64,000 nt of DNA from Bacillus massilioanorexius (GCF_902374955.1 NZ_CABKRX010000036.1:1-64000), one strand, 5' to 3'; shown: positions 26,551-36,261, counted from the first letter of the stretch. The notes: generated from the letters alone by a model not told the origin. Numbers and translations are program-made.

Positions 26551-27732
26551 ATGAAAAAGTTCGGCTTACTACCAAGAATTATTCTTGCTATCGCTCTCGG
26601 TATCTTAATTGGATTAATTGCTCCTCAATGGTTAATTCGAGTTTTCGCTACATTTAATGGTATATTTGGAAATTTCTTAGGATTTGTAATCCCTCTCATT
26701 ATTATTGGCTTCATTGCCCCAGGAATCGGAAGCATGGGAAAAGGTGCAGGTAAAATGTTAGGTATTACTACCGGATTTGCCTATTTATCAACAGTATTGG
26801 CAGGTTTGTTAGCGTTTGGTGCAGCAAAACTATTCTATCCAATCTTATTATCTAATCAAGCAAGTGCCAGCTTTGATAACCCCGAAGAAGCGTTATTAAG
26901 TGGCTTTTTCCAAATAGATATGCCTCCAATCATGGGAGTGATGAGCGCTCTACTACTTGCTTTTACAATTGGCCTTGGTCTAGCGGTTATTAAAGGAAAT
27001 ACACTTCAAAACGTTATGAATGACTTTAAAGAAATTGTAGAGAAAGTAATTAACGTCCTTATTATTCCCTTATTACCTATTCATATTTTCGGCATTTTCG
27101 CTAACATGACTCAAGGTGGACAAATTACTGCAATCATAAGCGTCTTTGCTAAAGTATTTATTATGATTATTGCTCTTCATTTTACAATGTTATTATTGCA
27201 ATACACAGTCGCTGGAACACTATCAAAAAATAATCCTATCTCTATGTTAAAAGAAATGATGCCAGCATACTTTACAGCTTTAGGAACGCAATCTTCTGCT
27301 TCTACAATCCCTGTAACTCTTAAACACACAAAAAAATTAAGAGTAAAGGATCGTGTAGCAAATTTCTCAGTTCCGTTACTTGCTACTATTCACTTATCAG
27401 GTAGTACAATCACATTAGTTTGCTGTTCAATGGCTGTTATGTTAATTAATGGACAGTCAACTACTTTTGGTGAAATGTTCCCATTCATTCTTATGCTCGG
27501 TATTACTATGATAGCAGCACCAGGAGTACCAGGCGGCGCTGTAATGGCTGCACTTGGTTTGTTAGGTAGTATGTTAGGATTTACAGAAACAATGCTATCT
27601 TTAATGATTGCTTTATATCTGGCGCAAGATAGCTTTGGTACAGCATGCAATGTAACAGGAGATGGAGCAATTACTGCAATAGCTAATAAATTTGCACCTT
27701 CTGAGCAAGCTGAAATAGAAAAAGCTGCTTAG
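26551..27732 (+). CDS. dicarboxylate/amino acid:cation symporter (DAACS family)
   Basis: A 393-residue polytopic membrane protein. Family hallmarks are ALGTQSSASTIPVTL (serine-rich hairpin loop HP1), LSGSTITLVCCSMAV, GVPGGAVMAALGLLGS (HP2) and a final GDGAITAIANKFA. It should use a Na+ or H+ gradient to import an acidic amino acid or dicarboxylate; the substrate cannot be told from sequence. AAGGAGG precedes the ATG at 26551. It is a single-gene transcript ending in a strong terminator. Confidence 0.92.
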   Translation: MKKFGLLPRIILAIALGILIGLIAPQWLIRVFATFNGIFGNFLGFVIPLIIIGFIAPGIGSMGKGAGKMLGITTGFAYLSTVLAGLLAFGAAKLFYPILLSNQASASFDNPEEALLSGFFQIDMPPIMGVMSALLLAFTIGLGLAVIKGNTLQNVMNDFKEIVEKVINVLIIPLLPIHIFGIFANMTQGGQITAIISVFAKVFIMIIALHFTMLLLQYTVAGTLSKNNPISMLKEMMPAYFTALGTQSSASTIPVTLKHTKKLRVKDRVANFSVPLLATIHLSGSTITLVCCSMAVMLINGQSTTFGEMFPFILMLGITMIAAPGVPGGAVMAALGLLGSMLGFTETMLSLMIALYLAQDSFGTACNVTGDGAITAIANKFAPSEQAEIEKAA

Positions 27733-27744
27733 TATATAGAAACA

Positions 27745-27789
27745 AAAAGGCAGGAACACAATCATTCACATTGTGTTCCTGCCTTTTAT
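27745..27789 (+). terminator. terminator of the symporter gene
   Basis: AAAAAGGCAGGAACACAA pairs with TTGTGTTCCTGCCTTTT, a 15-bp perfect stem flanked by A and T runs, between convergent genes. It can serve both strands. Confidence 0.88.
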
Positions 27790-27794
27790 TATTG

Positions 27795-28616
27795 TTATTT
27801 CAAAACAAGAGCCCATTCTCTTGTTTTCTTTATATATATAAGTTTTGCATCAGGTTCCATCATATTATTCGCAAGGTAATCATCAACCATTTCATCGACA
27901 TCCATATGATCACCAATAATCCATAATGGGATTTCCATTCTTACTCGATTCTGTTCTACCTTTTCAAAAGAAAAAATAATTCCTTCTGCCATCAGTGGAG
28001 AAAGCCTGATAAAAATTTCTAAAGGGATATTTGGATATTCACTCTTCTTCCGCATACCAAGCCATGTTTTCTCCACTTTTAAAGAAATCATTTTATCTGG
28101 TAAAACGTTCCCTAGAAGCAAAAAGAATTGATCAATCGAACGAAAATACATTTTATTAAAGTAACCATCATTTTGTGAGAGATACGCATATTGATTATTT
28201 AACATTCTATAAAAAGGTGGACGCAAATGATTTTTACTATGGCTCAGATATAGTAATTCAGCTATTTCCTGTCCTTCTAATGCAGATAGAGCTGCCTCAT
28301 CTTCAAAATCAATCCAACAAAAATCTTCGGATCGTTCCGCATGCCCCTTTATAAGCTTAGGCACATCCTCTTGATAAACAAACTCTAACTTCGTATGCAT
28401 ATTATACTCAGCATATTTATATTGATGTTTTAGCAAAAGAATATTTTGAATAGGCTTAGCAAGTGATTGATAAAAATCTTGAAACGTTATACCACTAGTT
28501 ATTGCAAAACGTTCAGAAGCATGTAGATGTATATACAACAATTCCCTTGATTCATTTCTCAATTTAGTAAGCCTCCTAAACAAGTCCTTTAAGCTAAATA
28601 TATGTAGATTTTTCAC
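27795..28616 (-). CDS. conserved-looking protein of unknown function
   Basis: A soluble, largely alpha/beta protein of 273 residues with no signal peptide, membrane helix or motif I recognise. It is rich in aromatic and basic residues and ends IYIKKTREWALVLK. Codon use is like that of the neighbours, so it is very likely a real gene. The GTG at 28616 has no proper ribosome site; an internal TTG at 28562 follows a perfect AGGAGG at 9 bp and could be the true start, giving 255 residues. It stands alone, convergent with the symporter and divergent from the RodA-type gene. Confidence 0.75.
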   Translation of the reverse strand: MKNLHIFSLKDLFRRLTKLRNESRELLYIHLHASERFAITSGITFQDFYQSLAKPIQNILLLKHQYKYAEYNMHTKLEFVYQEDVPKLIKGHAERSEDFCWIDFEDEAALSALEGQEIAELLYLSHSKNHLRPPFYRMLNNQYAYLSQNDGYFNKMYFRSIDQFFLLLGNVLPDKMISLKVEKTWLGMRKKSEYPNIPLEIFIRLSPLMAEGIIFSFEKVEQNRVRMEIPLWIIGDHMDVDEMVDDYLANNMMEPDAKLIYIKKTREWALVLK

Positions 28617-29004
28617 CTTTAAAACAAACCGTACGCTCCTATTTAGTAGGAAATGTAAACCTTAGTAAAGTATATCAAAATTCTTTTACGAACTAAAGGC
28701 AGTTACTTTACAAAATCATAACTTTCCTTTATTTTTATTATTTCTAGAATAATTATACAGAAAATTAAGATTTGCATAATTGTAAGAACTAGCATTAAAT
28801 GGTAGCATAAGACATATCGGAACAAAAACATATAAATAAACAAATCTCAACTATTAAAGACAACAGGCTGAAGATAAAAGCTCTAATCTTCAAGAATATT
28901 TACCTGCTATTTAACTGTTATAGCTTCCCTAAACCTTGATCTCTTCTTCTAAAATTGGCTACAACATTTAAGTTCTAATATCAATAAGAAAGGTGCTACA
29001 TGTC
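28617..29004. other. intergenic region between the unknown gene and the RodA/FtsW gene
   Basis: AT-rich, with no ORF, hairpin or known RNA that I can support. Promoters for both divergent genes are expected here but none stands out. Confidence 0.5.
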
Positions 29005-30231
29005 GTGAAGCGTCAAACCTTTTCAGAAAAATTCGACTGGACTCTCTGTCTCATTTTATTTCTTTTTCTATTAATTAGTGTATTTTCCATATATAGCGCA
29101 CAAACTACTGGTCAATATCGTACCAACTTTGTATTCCTTCAAATTCGATGGTATATATTCGGAATCATTCTGCTAGCAATTGTTATGTATTTCGATCCTG
29201 ATCAAATAAAGAAACTCTCTTGGTACCTATATGGTTTTGGAATCTTTTTACTTATCATGCTTGTTGTCATTCGATTTGCACTTCCTGGTACAATAGTTCC
29301 CGAAAGAAATGGCGCTTATAGCTGGTTTGTTCTTCCTATGCTCGGCGCAATACAGCCTTCTGAGTTTATGAAAACCTTTTTGATTTTAGCTTTGAGTCGA
29401 ATGGCGGTAATTCATAATGAAAAAACCATTCATAAAACATTGAAAACAGATTTTATGTTACTACTTAAGCTTGGGGCTCTTACGGGAATTCCACTATTTT
29501 TAATAATGCTTCAGCCAGATCTAGGAACATCATTAGTAATTATGGCTATTTTCTTAGGGATTGTATTTGTCTCAGGCATCAGTTGGAAATTGCTTTTTCC
29601 TATTTTAGGTAGTGTCGCAGCAATTGGTTCTTTCTTAATATATTTAGTTTTATATTTTCCTGATTTATTAGAACGTTATTTAGGTGTTCAAAAATATCAA
29701 TTCAATCGTATTTATGCTTGGCTAAAACCAGAAGAAGCATCAGGAGATATAAGTTATCATATTGAAAAATCATTAAGTGCAATAGGATCAGGAATGCTAT
29801 CAGGAAAAGGATTTCAGGAACGGGTCGTTTACATTCCTGAAAGTCACTCGGATTCTATATTTAGTGTAATTGGTGAGGAATGGGGATTTATTGGGGGAAG
29901 TGTTGTCATCGGTTTATACTTCATCTTAATTTTTCATATCACCAAAATCGCTCTTTCAACCAAAAATCCTTTTATTTCTTATGCAAGTGCCGGTGTAATT
30001 AGTATGATTACCTTCCATGTTTTTCAAAATATAGGTATGGCTATACGAGTTCTCCCTATTACAGGTATTCCACTTCCATTTATCAGTTATGGAGGAAGTT
30101 CGTTAATGGGAAATATGCTAGCCATGGGGCTCATATTTAGCTTTCAATATTATAATAAAGGCTATATGTTCTCGAATAGAGAATACACCGTTTCATCAAG
30201 CTCATCTAAAGGTATAAAAGAAAGCCTATAA
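29005..30231 (+). CDS. RodA/FtsW/SpoVE family SEDS protein
   Basis: A 408-residue SEDS-family peptidoglycan glycosyltransferase with about ten membrane helices. Family motifs include QPSEFMKTFLILALS, QPDLGTSLVI, RIYAWL, ESHSDSIFSVIGEEWGF and the terminal GIPLPFISYGGSS. SEDS proteins polymerise lipid II with a partner class B PBP. The sequence looks closer to RodA/YwcF paralogues than to the division protein FtsW, but this is a judgement. A GTG at 29005 lies 9 bp after GAAAGGTG. Confidence 0.9.
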   Translation: MKRQTFSEKFDWTLCLILFLFLLISVFSIYSAQTTGQYRTNFVFLQIRWYIFGIILLAIVMYFDPDQIKKLSWYLYGFGIFLLIMLVVIRFALPGTIVPERNGAYSWFVLPMLGAIQPSEFMKTFLILALSRMAVIHNEKTIHKTLKTDFMLLLKLGALTGIPLFLIMLQPDLGTSLVIMAIFLGIVFVSGISWKLLFPILGSVAAIGSFLIYLVLYFPDLLERYLGVQKYQFNRIYAWLKPEEASGDISYHIEKSLSAIGSGMLSGKGFQERVVYIPESHSDSIFSVIGEEWGFIGGSVVIGLYFILIFHITKIALSTKNPFISYASAGVISMITFHVFQNIGMAIRVLPITGIPLPFISYGGSSLMGNMLAMGLIFSFQYYNKGYMFSNREYTVSSSSSKGIKESL

Positions 30232-30253
30232 ACAATTGGACAACAAATGTTCA

Positions 30254-30281
30254 AACCCCTCGATTCGTCGAGGGGTTCTTT
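30254..30281 (+). terminator. terminator of the RodA/FtsW-type gene
   Basis: AACCCCTCGA and TCGAGGGGTT form a 10-bp stem with a TTCG-like tetraloop followed by CTTTAG, 23 bp after the stop. Confidence 0.75.
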
Positions 30282-30283
30282 AG

Positions 30284-30303
30284 TTAATCAAACGTTTGAT
30301 TAA
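30284..30303. repeat. 20-bp perfect palindrome
   Basis: TTAATCAAACGTTTGATTAA is perfectly self-complementary and lies between the convergent RodA-type gene and copA. It may be part of copA termination or an unoccupied protein site. Confidence 0.6.
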
Positions 30304-30321
30304 TGAAACTACATTACATCT

Positions 30322-32742
30322 TTAAAGTTTAATTTTTTGTAGACGTAAGGCATTTAACACAACACTGACTGAACTAAAAGCCATTGCTGCTCCCGCTACC
30401 CAAGGAGCCAATAAGCCTAATGCGGCAATTGGTATTCCTAGCGTATTATAGCCTAGTGCCCAAAAAAGATTTTGTTTAATATTGCGAACCGTATATTTAC
30501 TCATAGCAATTGCATCTGCAATGGAATTTAAATCACCTCTCATGAGAGTAATATCTGCTGCCTCCATTGCTACATCTGTACCTGTTCCGATTGCCATGCC
30601 GATGTCGGCTACTGCTAACGCAGGAGCATCATTTATTCCATCTCCAACCATCGCAACATGTTTACCCTTGTCTTGAAGTTTTTTCACTTCTGCAGCTTTT
30701 TGTTCTGGTAAAACTTCTGCAATTATATGTGTAATACCCGCTTCAGCACCAATTGATTGTGCAGTGCGTTCATTATCTCCAGTAATCATCCAAACCTCGA
30801 TACCTAATTGTTTCAATCGAGAAATCGCTTCTTGAGACGATTGTTTAATCGTATCTGCTACAGCAATCATTCCAGCGTAGCTATTATTAATTGCCACTAA
30901 CATGGCTGTCTTTCCATCTTCTTCAATACGTTGCATTGTTTGTAGTCCATTTTCTGGTACAATTACACCATATTTGTTCATTAGTTTTCTTGTACCTATT
31001 AACAACGTTTGTGAATGAACTATTGCTTCAATTCCATAACCAGGGACAGCCGTAAAAGAATCTGAATGAATAAGTGAAATCCCTCTATCCTGAACACCTT
31101 TAACAATCGCTTCTGCTAGCGGATGCTCTGAATTTTTTTCTGCCGATGCTATCAGCTGAAGAAATTCTTCCTCATTCCAGTTGCCTGCCGCTACTACATC
31201 AGTTAATACAGGTTTGCCATTTGTTACAGTCCCCGTTTTATCTAATAAGACCGTATCAATTTTATGCGTTTGCTCTAAATGTTCTCCACCTTTAAACAAG
31301 ATACCATATTCAGCTGCTCTACCTGACCCTGCCATAATAGAAGTAGGTGTAGCCAACCCAAGCGCACAAGGACAAGCAATAACAAGAACAGCAATCATCT
31401 TTTCTAATGCCGCCTGGAAATTGCCCTGATCAACAAAGAAATACCAAATAATAAATGTAACAATCGCAATACCGACCACAATTGGCACAAACACACCTGA
31501 TATTTTATCAGCTAGTCTCTGAATAGGTGCTTTTGAACCTTGTGCTTGCTCAACAACTTTAATAATTTGTGCTAAAGCTGTATCACTTCCAACCTTTGTA
31601 GCCTTTATTTTTAAGAAACCATTTTTATTTATCGTTGCTCCGATGACTGTATCCCCAACCACTTTATCGACTGGTACACTTTCACCTGTTAACATCGACT
31701 CATCAAGTACAGATTGACCCTCAATAATCACACCATCTACAGGCACTTTCTCACCAGGTTTTACAAATACGATATCATCCTGTACTACTTCCTCAAGGGC
31801 AATTTCTATCTCTTTTCCATCACGTTCTACCATAGCCGTTTTGGCCTGTAAGCCCATTAACTTTTTAATGGCTTCTGAGGAACGCCCCTTCGCTTTCGCT
31901 TCAAACAGCTTTCCTAAAAGTATTAATGTAATTAAAACCGCACTTGTCTCGTAATATAAAGAAATATTATGAACGTGTCCTCCAACTGCTTGAATACTTT
32001 GATACAAACTATAAAAATAGGCTGCTGAAGTTCCTAATACGACTAAAACATCCATATTTGCACTTTTGTTCCGTAATGCTTTAAATGCCCCAATATAAAA
32101 CTGACTGCCAATAATAAATTGAATCGGTGTTGCTAAAGCAAACTGAAACCAAGGGTTCATCAGAATATCCGGCATATAGATCCAGCTTGTAAAGGAAAAG
32201 TGACCTACCATCGTATACAACAATGGCAATGCTAAAATAGCTGAAATGATAAACTTCCATTTTTGTTTTTCTATTGCTTTTTGTCGATGGTCGATGTGAT
32301 CTTCTTTTTCATCTTGCTTTCTAATCGCACCGTAGCCTAGCTTCTCAACCTTAGCTATAATATCCTTTGATGACAATTCATTAGGATTGTATGTGACAGA
32401 AGCTGTCTCTAATGTCAGATTCACAGTAGCTTTCGAAACACCTTCCATTTTATTCAGGCCTTTTTCTATTCTTGCTGAACAAGCTGCACAGGTCATACCT
32501 GTAATCGTAAAATCATCAACCTCCATTTCCACTCCGTATCCGATATTTTCAATTTTCTGTTGAATATCCTCGGGCTTTACTTTATTTGGATCGTATGAAA
32601 CTGTTGACTTTTCAATTGCTAAATTAACATTCGCTTTCTCTATCCCATCCATTTTATTTAAAACCTTTTCTATTCTTGCCGAGCACGCTGCACAAGTCAT
32701 ACCCGTAATTGTAAAGGTTGTTTCTTTTGTTTGATTACTCAT
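30322..32742 (-). CDS. copA: copper-exporting P1B-type ATPase CopA
   Basis: An 806-residue P-type ATPase with two N-terminal heavy-metal domains, each with GMTCAACSARIEK, then eight membrane segments with the CPC motif (VIACPCALGLATPTS), phosphorylation site DKTGTVTNG, HP motif (SEHPLAEAI) and GDGINDAPALAVADIG. It pumps Cu(I) out of the cytoplasm and receives it from CopZ. The ATG at 32742 follows GGTGGGTGAAG. It lies 79 bp downstream of copZ, with its own CsoR-like box and a hairpin in between. Confidence 0.97.
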   Translation of the reverse strand: MSNQTKETTFTITGMTCAACSARIEKVLNKMDGIEKANVNLAIEKSTVSYDPNKVKPEDIQQKIENIGYGVEMEVDDFTITGMTCAACSARIEKGLNKMEGVSKATVNLTLETASVTYNPNELSSKDIIAKVEKLGYGAIRKQDEKEDHIDHRQKAIEKQKWKFIISAILALPLLYTMVGHFSFTSWIYMPDILMNPWFQFALATPIQFIIGSQFYIGAFKALRNKSANMDVLVVLGTSAAYFYSLYQSIQAVGGHVHNISLYYETSAVLITLILLGKLFEAKAKGRSSEAIKKLMGLQAKTAMVERDGKEIEIALEEVVQDDIVFVKPGEKVPVDGVIIEGQSVLDESMLTGESVPVDKVVGDTVIGATINKNGFLKIKATKVGSDTALAQIIKVVEQAQGSKAPIQRLADKISGVFVPIVVGIAIVTFIIWYFFVDQGNFQAALEKMIAVLVIACPCALGLATPTSIMAGSGRAAEYGILFKGGEHLEQTHKIDTVLLDKTGTVTNGKPVLTDVVAAGNWNEEEFLQLIASAEKNSEHPLAEAIVKGVQDRGISLIHSDSFTAVPGYGIEAIVHSQTLLIGTRKLMNKYGVIVPENGLQTMQRIEEDGKTAMLVAINNSYAGMIAVADTIKQSSQEAISRLKQLGIEVWMITGDNERTAQSIGAEAGITHIIAEVLPEQKAAEVKKLQDKGKHVAMVGDGINDAPALAVADIGMAIGTGTDVAMEAADITLMRGDLNSIADAIAMSKYTVRNIKQNLFWALGYNTLGIPIAALGLLAPWVAGAAMAFSSVSVVLNALRLQKIKL

Positions 32743-32756
32743 AATCTTCACCCACC

Positions 32757-32773
32757 ATACCCATATAGGGTAT
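32757..32773 (-). promoter_or_regulatory. CsoR-like operator before copA
   Basis: ATACCC and GGGTAT arms around ATATA form a perfect inverted repeat 15 bp upstream of copA. This resembles the known Bacillus CsoR operator halves. Being inside the copZ-copA gap, it suggests separate copper control of copA. Confidence 0.65.
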
Positions 32774-32785
32774 ATTTTTATTCTA

Positions 32786-32810
32786 GAAAAACTCGGTTTT
32801 TAACACCGAG
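32786..32810 (-). terminator. hairpin with T run between copZ and copA
   Basis: CTCGGTGTTAAAAACCGAG folds as a stem with TTTTTC following on the minus strand, 12 bp after the copZ stop. It looks like an intrinsic, possibly partial, terminator within the copper locus. Confidence 0.62.
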
Positions 32811-32821
32811 CTTTACCACCT

Positions 32822-33028
32822 TTATTCTACATCATAACCTTGATCATCAATCGTTTCCTTAATTGCTTCTAACGTTACTACCGAAGAATCAAATTCAACA
32901 TCCACTTTACCATCATTTAAATGAACTTTAACAGATTGAACACCTGTAAGTTCACCAACGCTACCTTCGACAGCTTTTACACAATGTCCACATGACATGC
33001 CTTTTACATTTAATGTTGCTTTTTCCAT
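32822..33028 (-). CDS. copZ: copper chaperone CopZ
   Basis: A 68-residue single heavy-metal-associated domain with the metal site GMSCGHCVKAV (Cys 13 and Cys 16). It carries Cu(I) to CopA. GAAGGAG precedes the ATG. It follows csoR by 15 bp. Confidence 0.97.
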   Translation of the reverse strand: MEKATLNVKGMSCGHCVKAVEGSVGELTGVQSVKVHLNDGKVDVEFDSSVVTLEAIKETIDDQGYDVE

Positions 33029-33043
33029 GAATAATCTCTCCTT

Positions 33044-33385
33044 CTATTTTTTCATTAACTTTTGTATAGTAACCAAAACTTCATCTAATACTTCCATGTC
33101 ACCTTCTTGAATTCGTTCAACTACACAGCTTTTCATATGTCCTTCAAGAAGTAACTTAGCTACACTATTTAGTGCAGATTGAGTGGCAGAAAGTTGAGTG
33201 ATGATATCATCACAATACACATCTTTCTCAATCATCCCTTTAATCCCTCTTATTTGTCCTTCAACTCTATTCAAGCGGGTAACCAAATTCTTTTTAACTT
33301 TCTCAGAATGATGACTTCTACGATCTGAGTGATTGTGACAACAAGATTCATCCATCGTTACGTCATTAGAGTCCTCTTTTAACAT
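33044..33385 (-). CDS. csoR: copper-sensing transcriptional repressor CsoR
   Basis: A 113-residue DUF156/CsoR-family all-helical repressor. The Cu(I) ligands are Cys 58 (DVYCDD), His 83 and Cys 87 (EGHMKSC). A His/Cys-rich N-terminal stretch (residues 13-26) may add metal affinity. Apo-CsoR binds the operator and copper releases it. GAGGGGAGG precedes the ATG, and an operator-like sequence lies just upstream. It is the first gene of csoR-copZ-copA. Confidence 0.96.
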   Translation of the reverse strand: MLKEDSNDVTMDESCCHNHSDRRSHHSEKVKKNLVTRLNRVEGQIRGIKGMIEKDVYCDDIITQLSATQSALNSVAKLLLEGHMKSCVVERIQEGDMEVLDEVLVTIQKLMKK

Positions 33386-33410
33386 ATTTAGCCTCCCCTC
33401 ACATTTAACT

Positions 33411-33434
33411 TACCATACCCCCCTATCCTATGTA
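33411..33434 (-). promoter_or_regulatory. candidate CsoR operator upstream of csoR
   Basis: TTACCATACCCCCCTATCC contains one clear ATACCC half; the second half is degenerate. It sits about 30 bp upstream of csoR, where an autoregulatory site is expected. Confidence 0.45.
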
Positions 33435-33572
33435 AATAGGTTTACTTCATTTTTTTCCAAAATTTTATGTCAAAGTAGCAATTAAATTTTCTACCAGATT
33501 GCTGTACAATTTATACATATATCTTACATTACAAATCGAACGATTACGTTTTTAATAAAAGGAGATAATAAT

Positions 33573-34181
33573 ATGCTAACAATCTACTTCACACGTCATG
33601 GACAAACAGAATGGAATGTAGAACAACGATTACAAGGCTGGGGTAACGGTGAACTGACTGAGCTAGGAATTTCTGATGCCAAAAATTTAGCAACTCGTTT
33701 AAATGATACCCACATCGATAAAATATATGCGAGTACAAGTAAACGTGCTTATTTAACTGCCGAAATTGTAGAAAACAAACGTAATATCCCAATTATTAAA
33801 GATGATCTTTTCAGAGAAATGCACTTTGGAAGCTGGGACGGTGTTCTTCGTCAAGAAGTAATAGATAAAGATCCTGAAGGCTTTGATTGTTTCTGGGAAA
33901 CACCTCACCTATTTAATCGTGAAGGACACGAAAGCTTTTATGACCTACAAGACCGTGTAAAAAAGGCCTTACAATTAATTTTGGATCAAAATCAAGAAGG
34001 AACAGTTTTAGTAGTAGCACACTCCATCTTCCTACGTATGATGTTTGCTATCATTAAAAACTTACCCGTTTCTGATATTTTCAAACAAAACCCTCCAGGA
34101 AACACAAGTTTAACGAAAGTCATTTATGATGGAAACTCGTTAGTAATTGAATACGAAGGCGATATGTCCCACGCGAAATAA
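33573..34181 (+). CDS. histidine phosphatase superfamily protein (phosphoglycerate mutase-like)
   Basis: A 202-residue histidine phosphatase. The catalytic signature is FTRHGQTEWN near the N terminus, and the second His is in VVAHSIFLRMM. It resembles YhfR/PhoE-type broad phosphatases and cofactor-dependent mutase-like enzymes; the physiological substrate is unknown. AAAAGGAG precedes the ATG. It forms a single-gene unit between csoR and the HxlR gene. Confidence 0.92.
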   Translation: MLTIYFTRHGQTEWNVEQRLQGWGNGELTELGISDAKNLATRLNDTHIDKIYASTSKRAYLTAEIVENKRNIPIIKDDLFREMHFGSWDGVLRQEVIDKDPEGFDCFWETPHLFNREGHESFYDLQDRVKKALQLILDQNQEGTVLVVAHSIFLRMMFAIIKNLPVSDIFKQNPPGNTSLTKVIYDGNSLVIEYEGDMSHAK

Positions 34182-34220
34182 GAAAAAACCGAAATCAACC
34201 GCGTTATACAGAAAGAAATA

Positions 34221-34272
34221 AATAGCCCTCTGGATATAGACAGTAACATACTTCTATATCCAAAGGGTTATT
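34221..34272. terminator. bidirectional terminator after the histidine phosphatase and HxlR genes
   Basis: AATAGCCCTCTGGATATAGA pairs with TCTATATCCAAAGGGTTATT with few mismatches, between convergent genes. T-rich flanks are modest. Confidence 0.68.
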
Positions 34273-34286
34273 GTTTAGATAAGTTA

Positions 34287-34721
34287 TTATACAGTTGTTT
34301 GACAGCTACTTGTCTCACTTTGATCAATAGTAGTTTTGCAGTGATTACAATAATACTGCATCGTAACTGGTTCTCCACATTCAGTATGAATTAATTTCTT
34401 ATATGGACTATTCAAATGTTTGTATCCCCAGATCATAAACGCGTTCAAGACATGCTTCAAATCTGCACCACTCTCCGTTAAGATATATTCATATCTCGGC
34501 GGATGCGACTGATATAATCTACTTTCAATTAATCCATCATTCTCCAATCTTTTTAATCGATCGGACAATAGGTTAGTTGGAATACCATCAAGCCCCACTT
34601 GAATATCCTTAAAAGTAGAATGCCCCACTAATAATTCATGTAATATCAAAAGTGACCATTTATCTCCTACGATATTTAGTGTTTCAGCTATATTACATTT
34701 TAAGTTATATTGTTTTTTCAT
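34287..34721 (-). CDS. HxlR family transcriptional regulator
   Basis: A 144-residue winged-helix protein of the HxlR/DUF24 family. It has the conserved N-terminal Cys of LKCNIAETL, then NIVGDKWSLLILHELL and GIPTNLLSDRLKRLENDGLI. DUF24 regulators often sense quinones, aldehydes or disulfide stress through that Cys. The C-terminal CGEPVTMQYYCNHCKT adds further Cys residues that could bind zinc. AGGAG precedes the ATG. It is just downstream of the broken reductase it probably controls. Confidence 0.9.
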   Translation of the reverse strand: MKKQYNLKCNIAETLNIVGDKWSLLILHELLVGHSTFKDIQVGLDGIPTNLLSDRLKRLENDGLIESRLYQSHPPRYEYILTESGADLKHVLNAFMIWGYKHLNSPYKKLIHTECGEPVTMQYYCNHCKTTIDQSETSSCQTTV

Positions 34722-34834
34722 TTCCTTAGCTCTCCTAAAAGGATTTCTCTACCCTATGCTTTATTCCCAACAAACTTTCACTCAACTTATTGATTGATCG
34801 TTGGTGAAGAGATAGAATCCTTCAGATGGAAGGA

Positions 34835-36203
34835 TTACTTTATTTGAGAAAATAAATCATTAAGTGCCTCACTCATAGTTGGATGTGTAAAGATATGATC
34901 TCTTAAAAAAGTATAATCTTGTCCAGTTTTCATTGCAATATCTACAATATTTATGATTTCACTAGACTCCGCACAAAGTAATGTGCAGCCGAGAATTTTA
35001 TTACTTTCTTCATCTACGATGGCTTTCATTAAACCTTCTGTTTCATTAATTAAACGTGCTCTTGGTATGGCCGCTACAGGTAATTTCGCTACCTTAATTT
35101 TATAGCCTTTTTCAATAGCTTCTTCTTCACTTAGACCAACTCTTGAAAGTGGTGGATTAATAAAAACACTATAAGGAACATCTTTTCGATCTTCTATTTT
35201 TCTTTTCTTATTACCAAATAAGTCATCCTTAATAATTCTATAATCATCTAGAGAAATATACGTAAACTGCAGTCCGCCTTTTACATCACCAATTGCCCAA
35301 ATATGAGGTATGTTGGTTCTCAACGTTTGATCTACTTTTATTGCTCCTCTTTCATCGATCCGAACTCCTGCTGCTTCTAAATTTAAATGAGCACTATTTG
35401 GTTTTCTTCCTGTTGCTAATAATATCGCATCTACCTGTAAATCTGCTTTTTCACCATCTACATCATAGGAAAGGATCGTTTCAGCTTGATGTTCTCTAAT
35501 TTCCTTCCCCTTTGCATTCAGTTTAACTTGGATCTTGTTCTTCTCCAAACTATCCTTTACTAAATTAGCGATGTCTCTATCTTCTCTTGGAATAAATGTT
35601 GATGATCCTTCTATGACAGTAACCTCGGAACCAAAACGGCTATACATTGAGGCAAACTCTAATCCTATATAACCCCCACCAATGATTGCCAATCTTTTCG
35701 GAAGGTTATCTAACTCCATAATAGACGCACTTGTGTAAACATTTCTATTCTCTTTAAGTCCTTTAATTTCAGGAATAATCGTTTCAGCACCTGTATTAAT
35801 AAATATCTTTTCACCATACAATGTAATAGTCTCATTCACAGTCTCAACTAGTACTTCATGATCGGATGTAAATGATGCTTCCCCTGTATATATAGTAACC
35901 GCTTCTTTTGTATCAAGATTATCATAATTTTTTTGCGTAATAACGAAATCAATTCGTCCTTATTTTTTATTGCATCCCGATAGTTTATCTCTTGTTCTTG
36001 AAAGTTCTGTAATCCTTTATTTTCAATTAATTTAGATTGATGTACGAGCGATTTAGTGGGGATACACCCAATATGCATGTTCCTCCATACATTTTCTTAG
36101 ATCTCTCAACAACAGCCACATTCCAACCCCTTGAAGCGAATTCCGCCGCTAATGTTTTTCCGCCTTTTCCAAAACCAATAATAATCGCATCATATTTTTT
36201 CAC
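34835..36203 (-). pseudogene. FAD-dependent pyridine nucleotide-disulfide reductase, two frameshifts
   Basis: The gene starts at a GTG (36203) after AGGAGGAG with the FAD motif AIIIGFGKGGKTLAAEFASRG. A frameshift near 36075, in the redox-active CxxxxxC region (GGTCI / IGCIPTK), appears to delete about four bases. The frame from 36078 then breaks at an A7 run near 35937, and the remainder (35930-34835) holds the NAD domain (IGGGYIGLEFASMYSRFG), ATGRKPN, AIGDVKGGLQFTYIS and dimerisation domain HPTMSEALNDL. It looks like an RclA/mercuric-reductase-type enzyme of about 450 residues. Unless a sequencing error is involved, no active enzyme is made. Confidence 0.85.
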
Positions 36204-36261
36204 AAGTAACTCCTCCTTATTGTTTTCTACATCGAAGTTTCCTTTTTTATCAAAATAGCAC

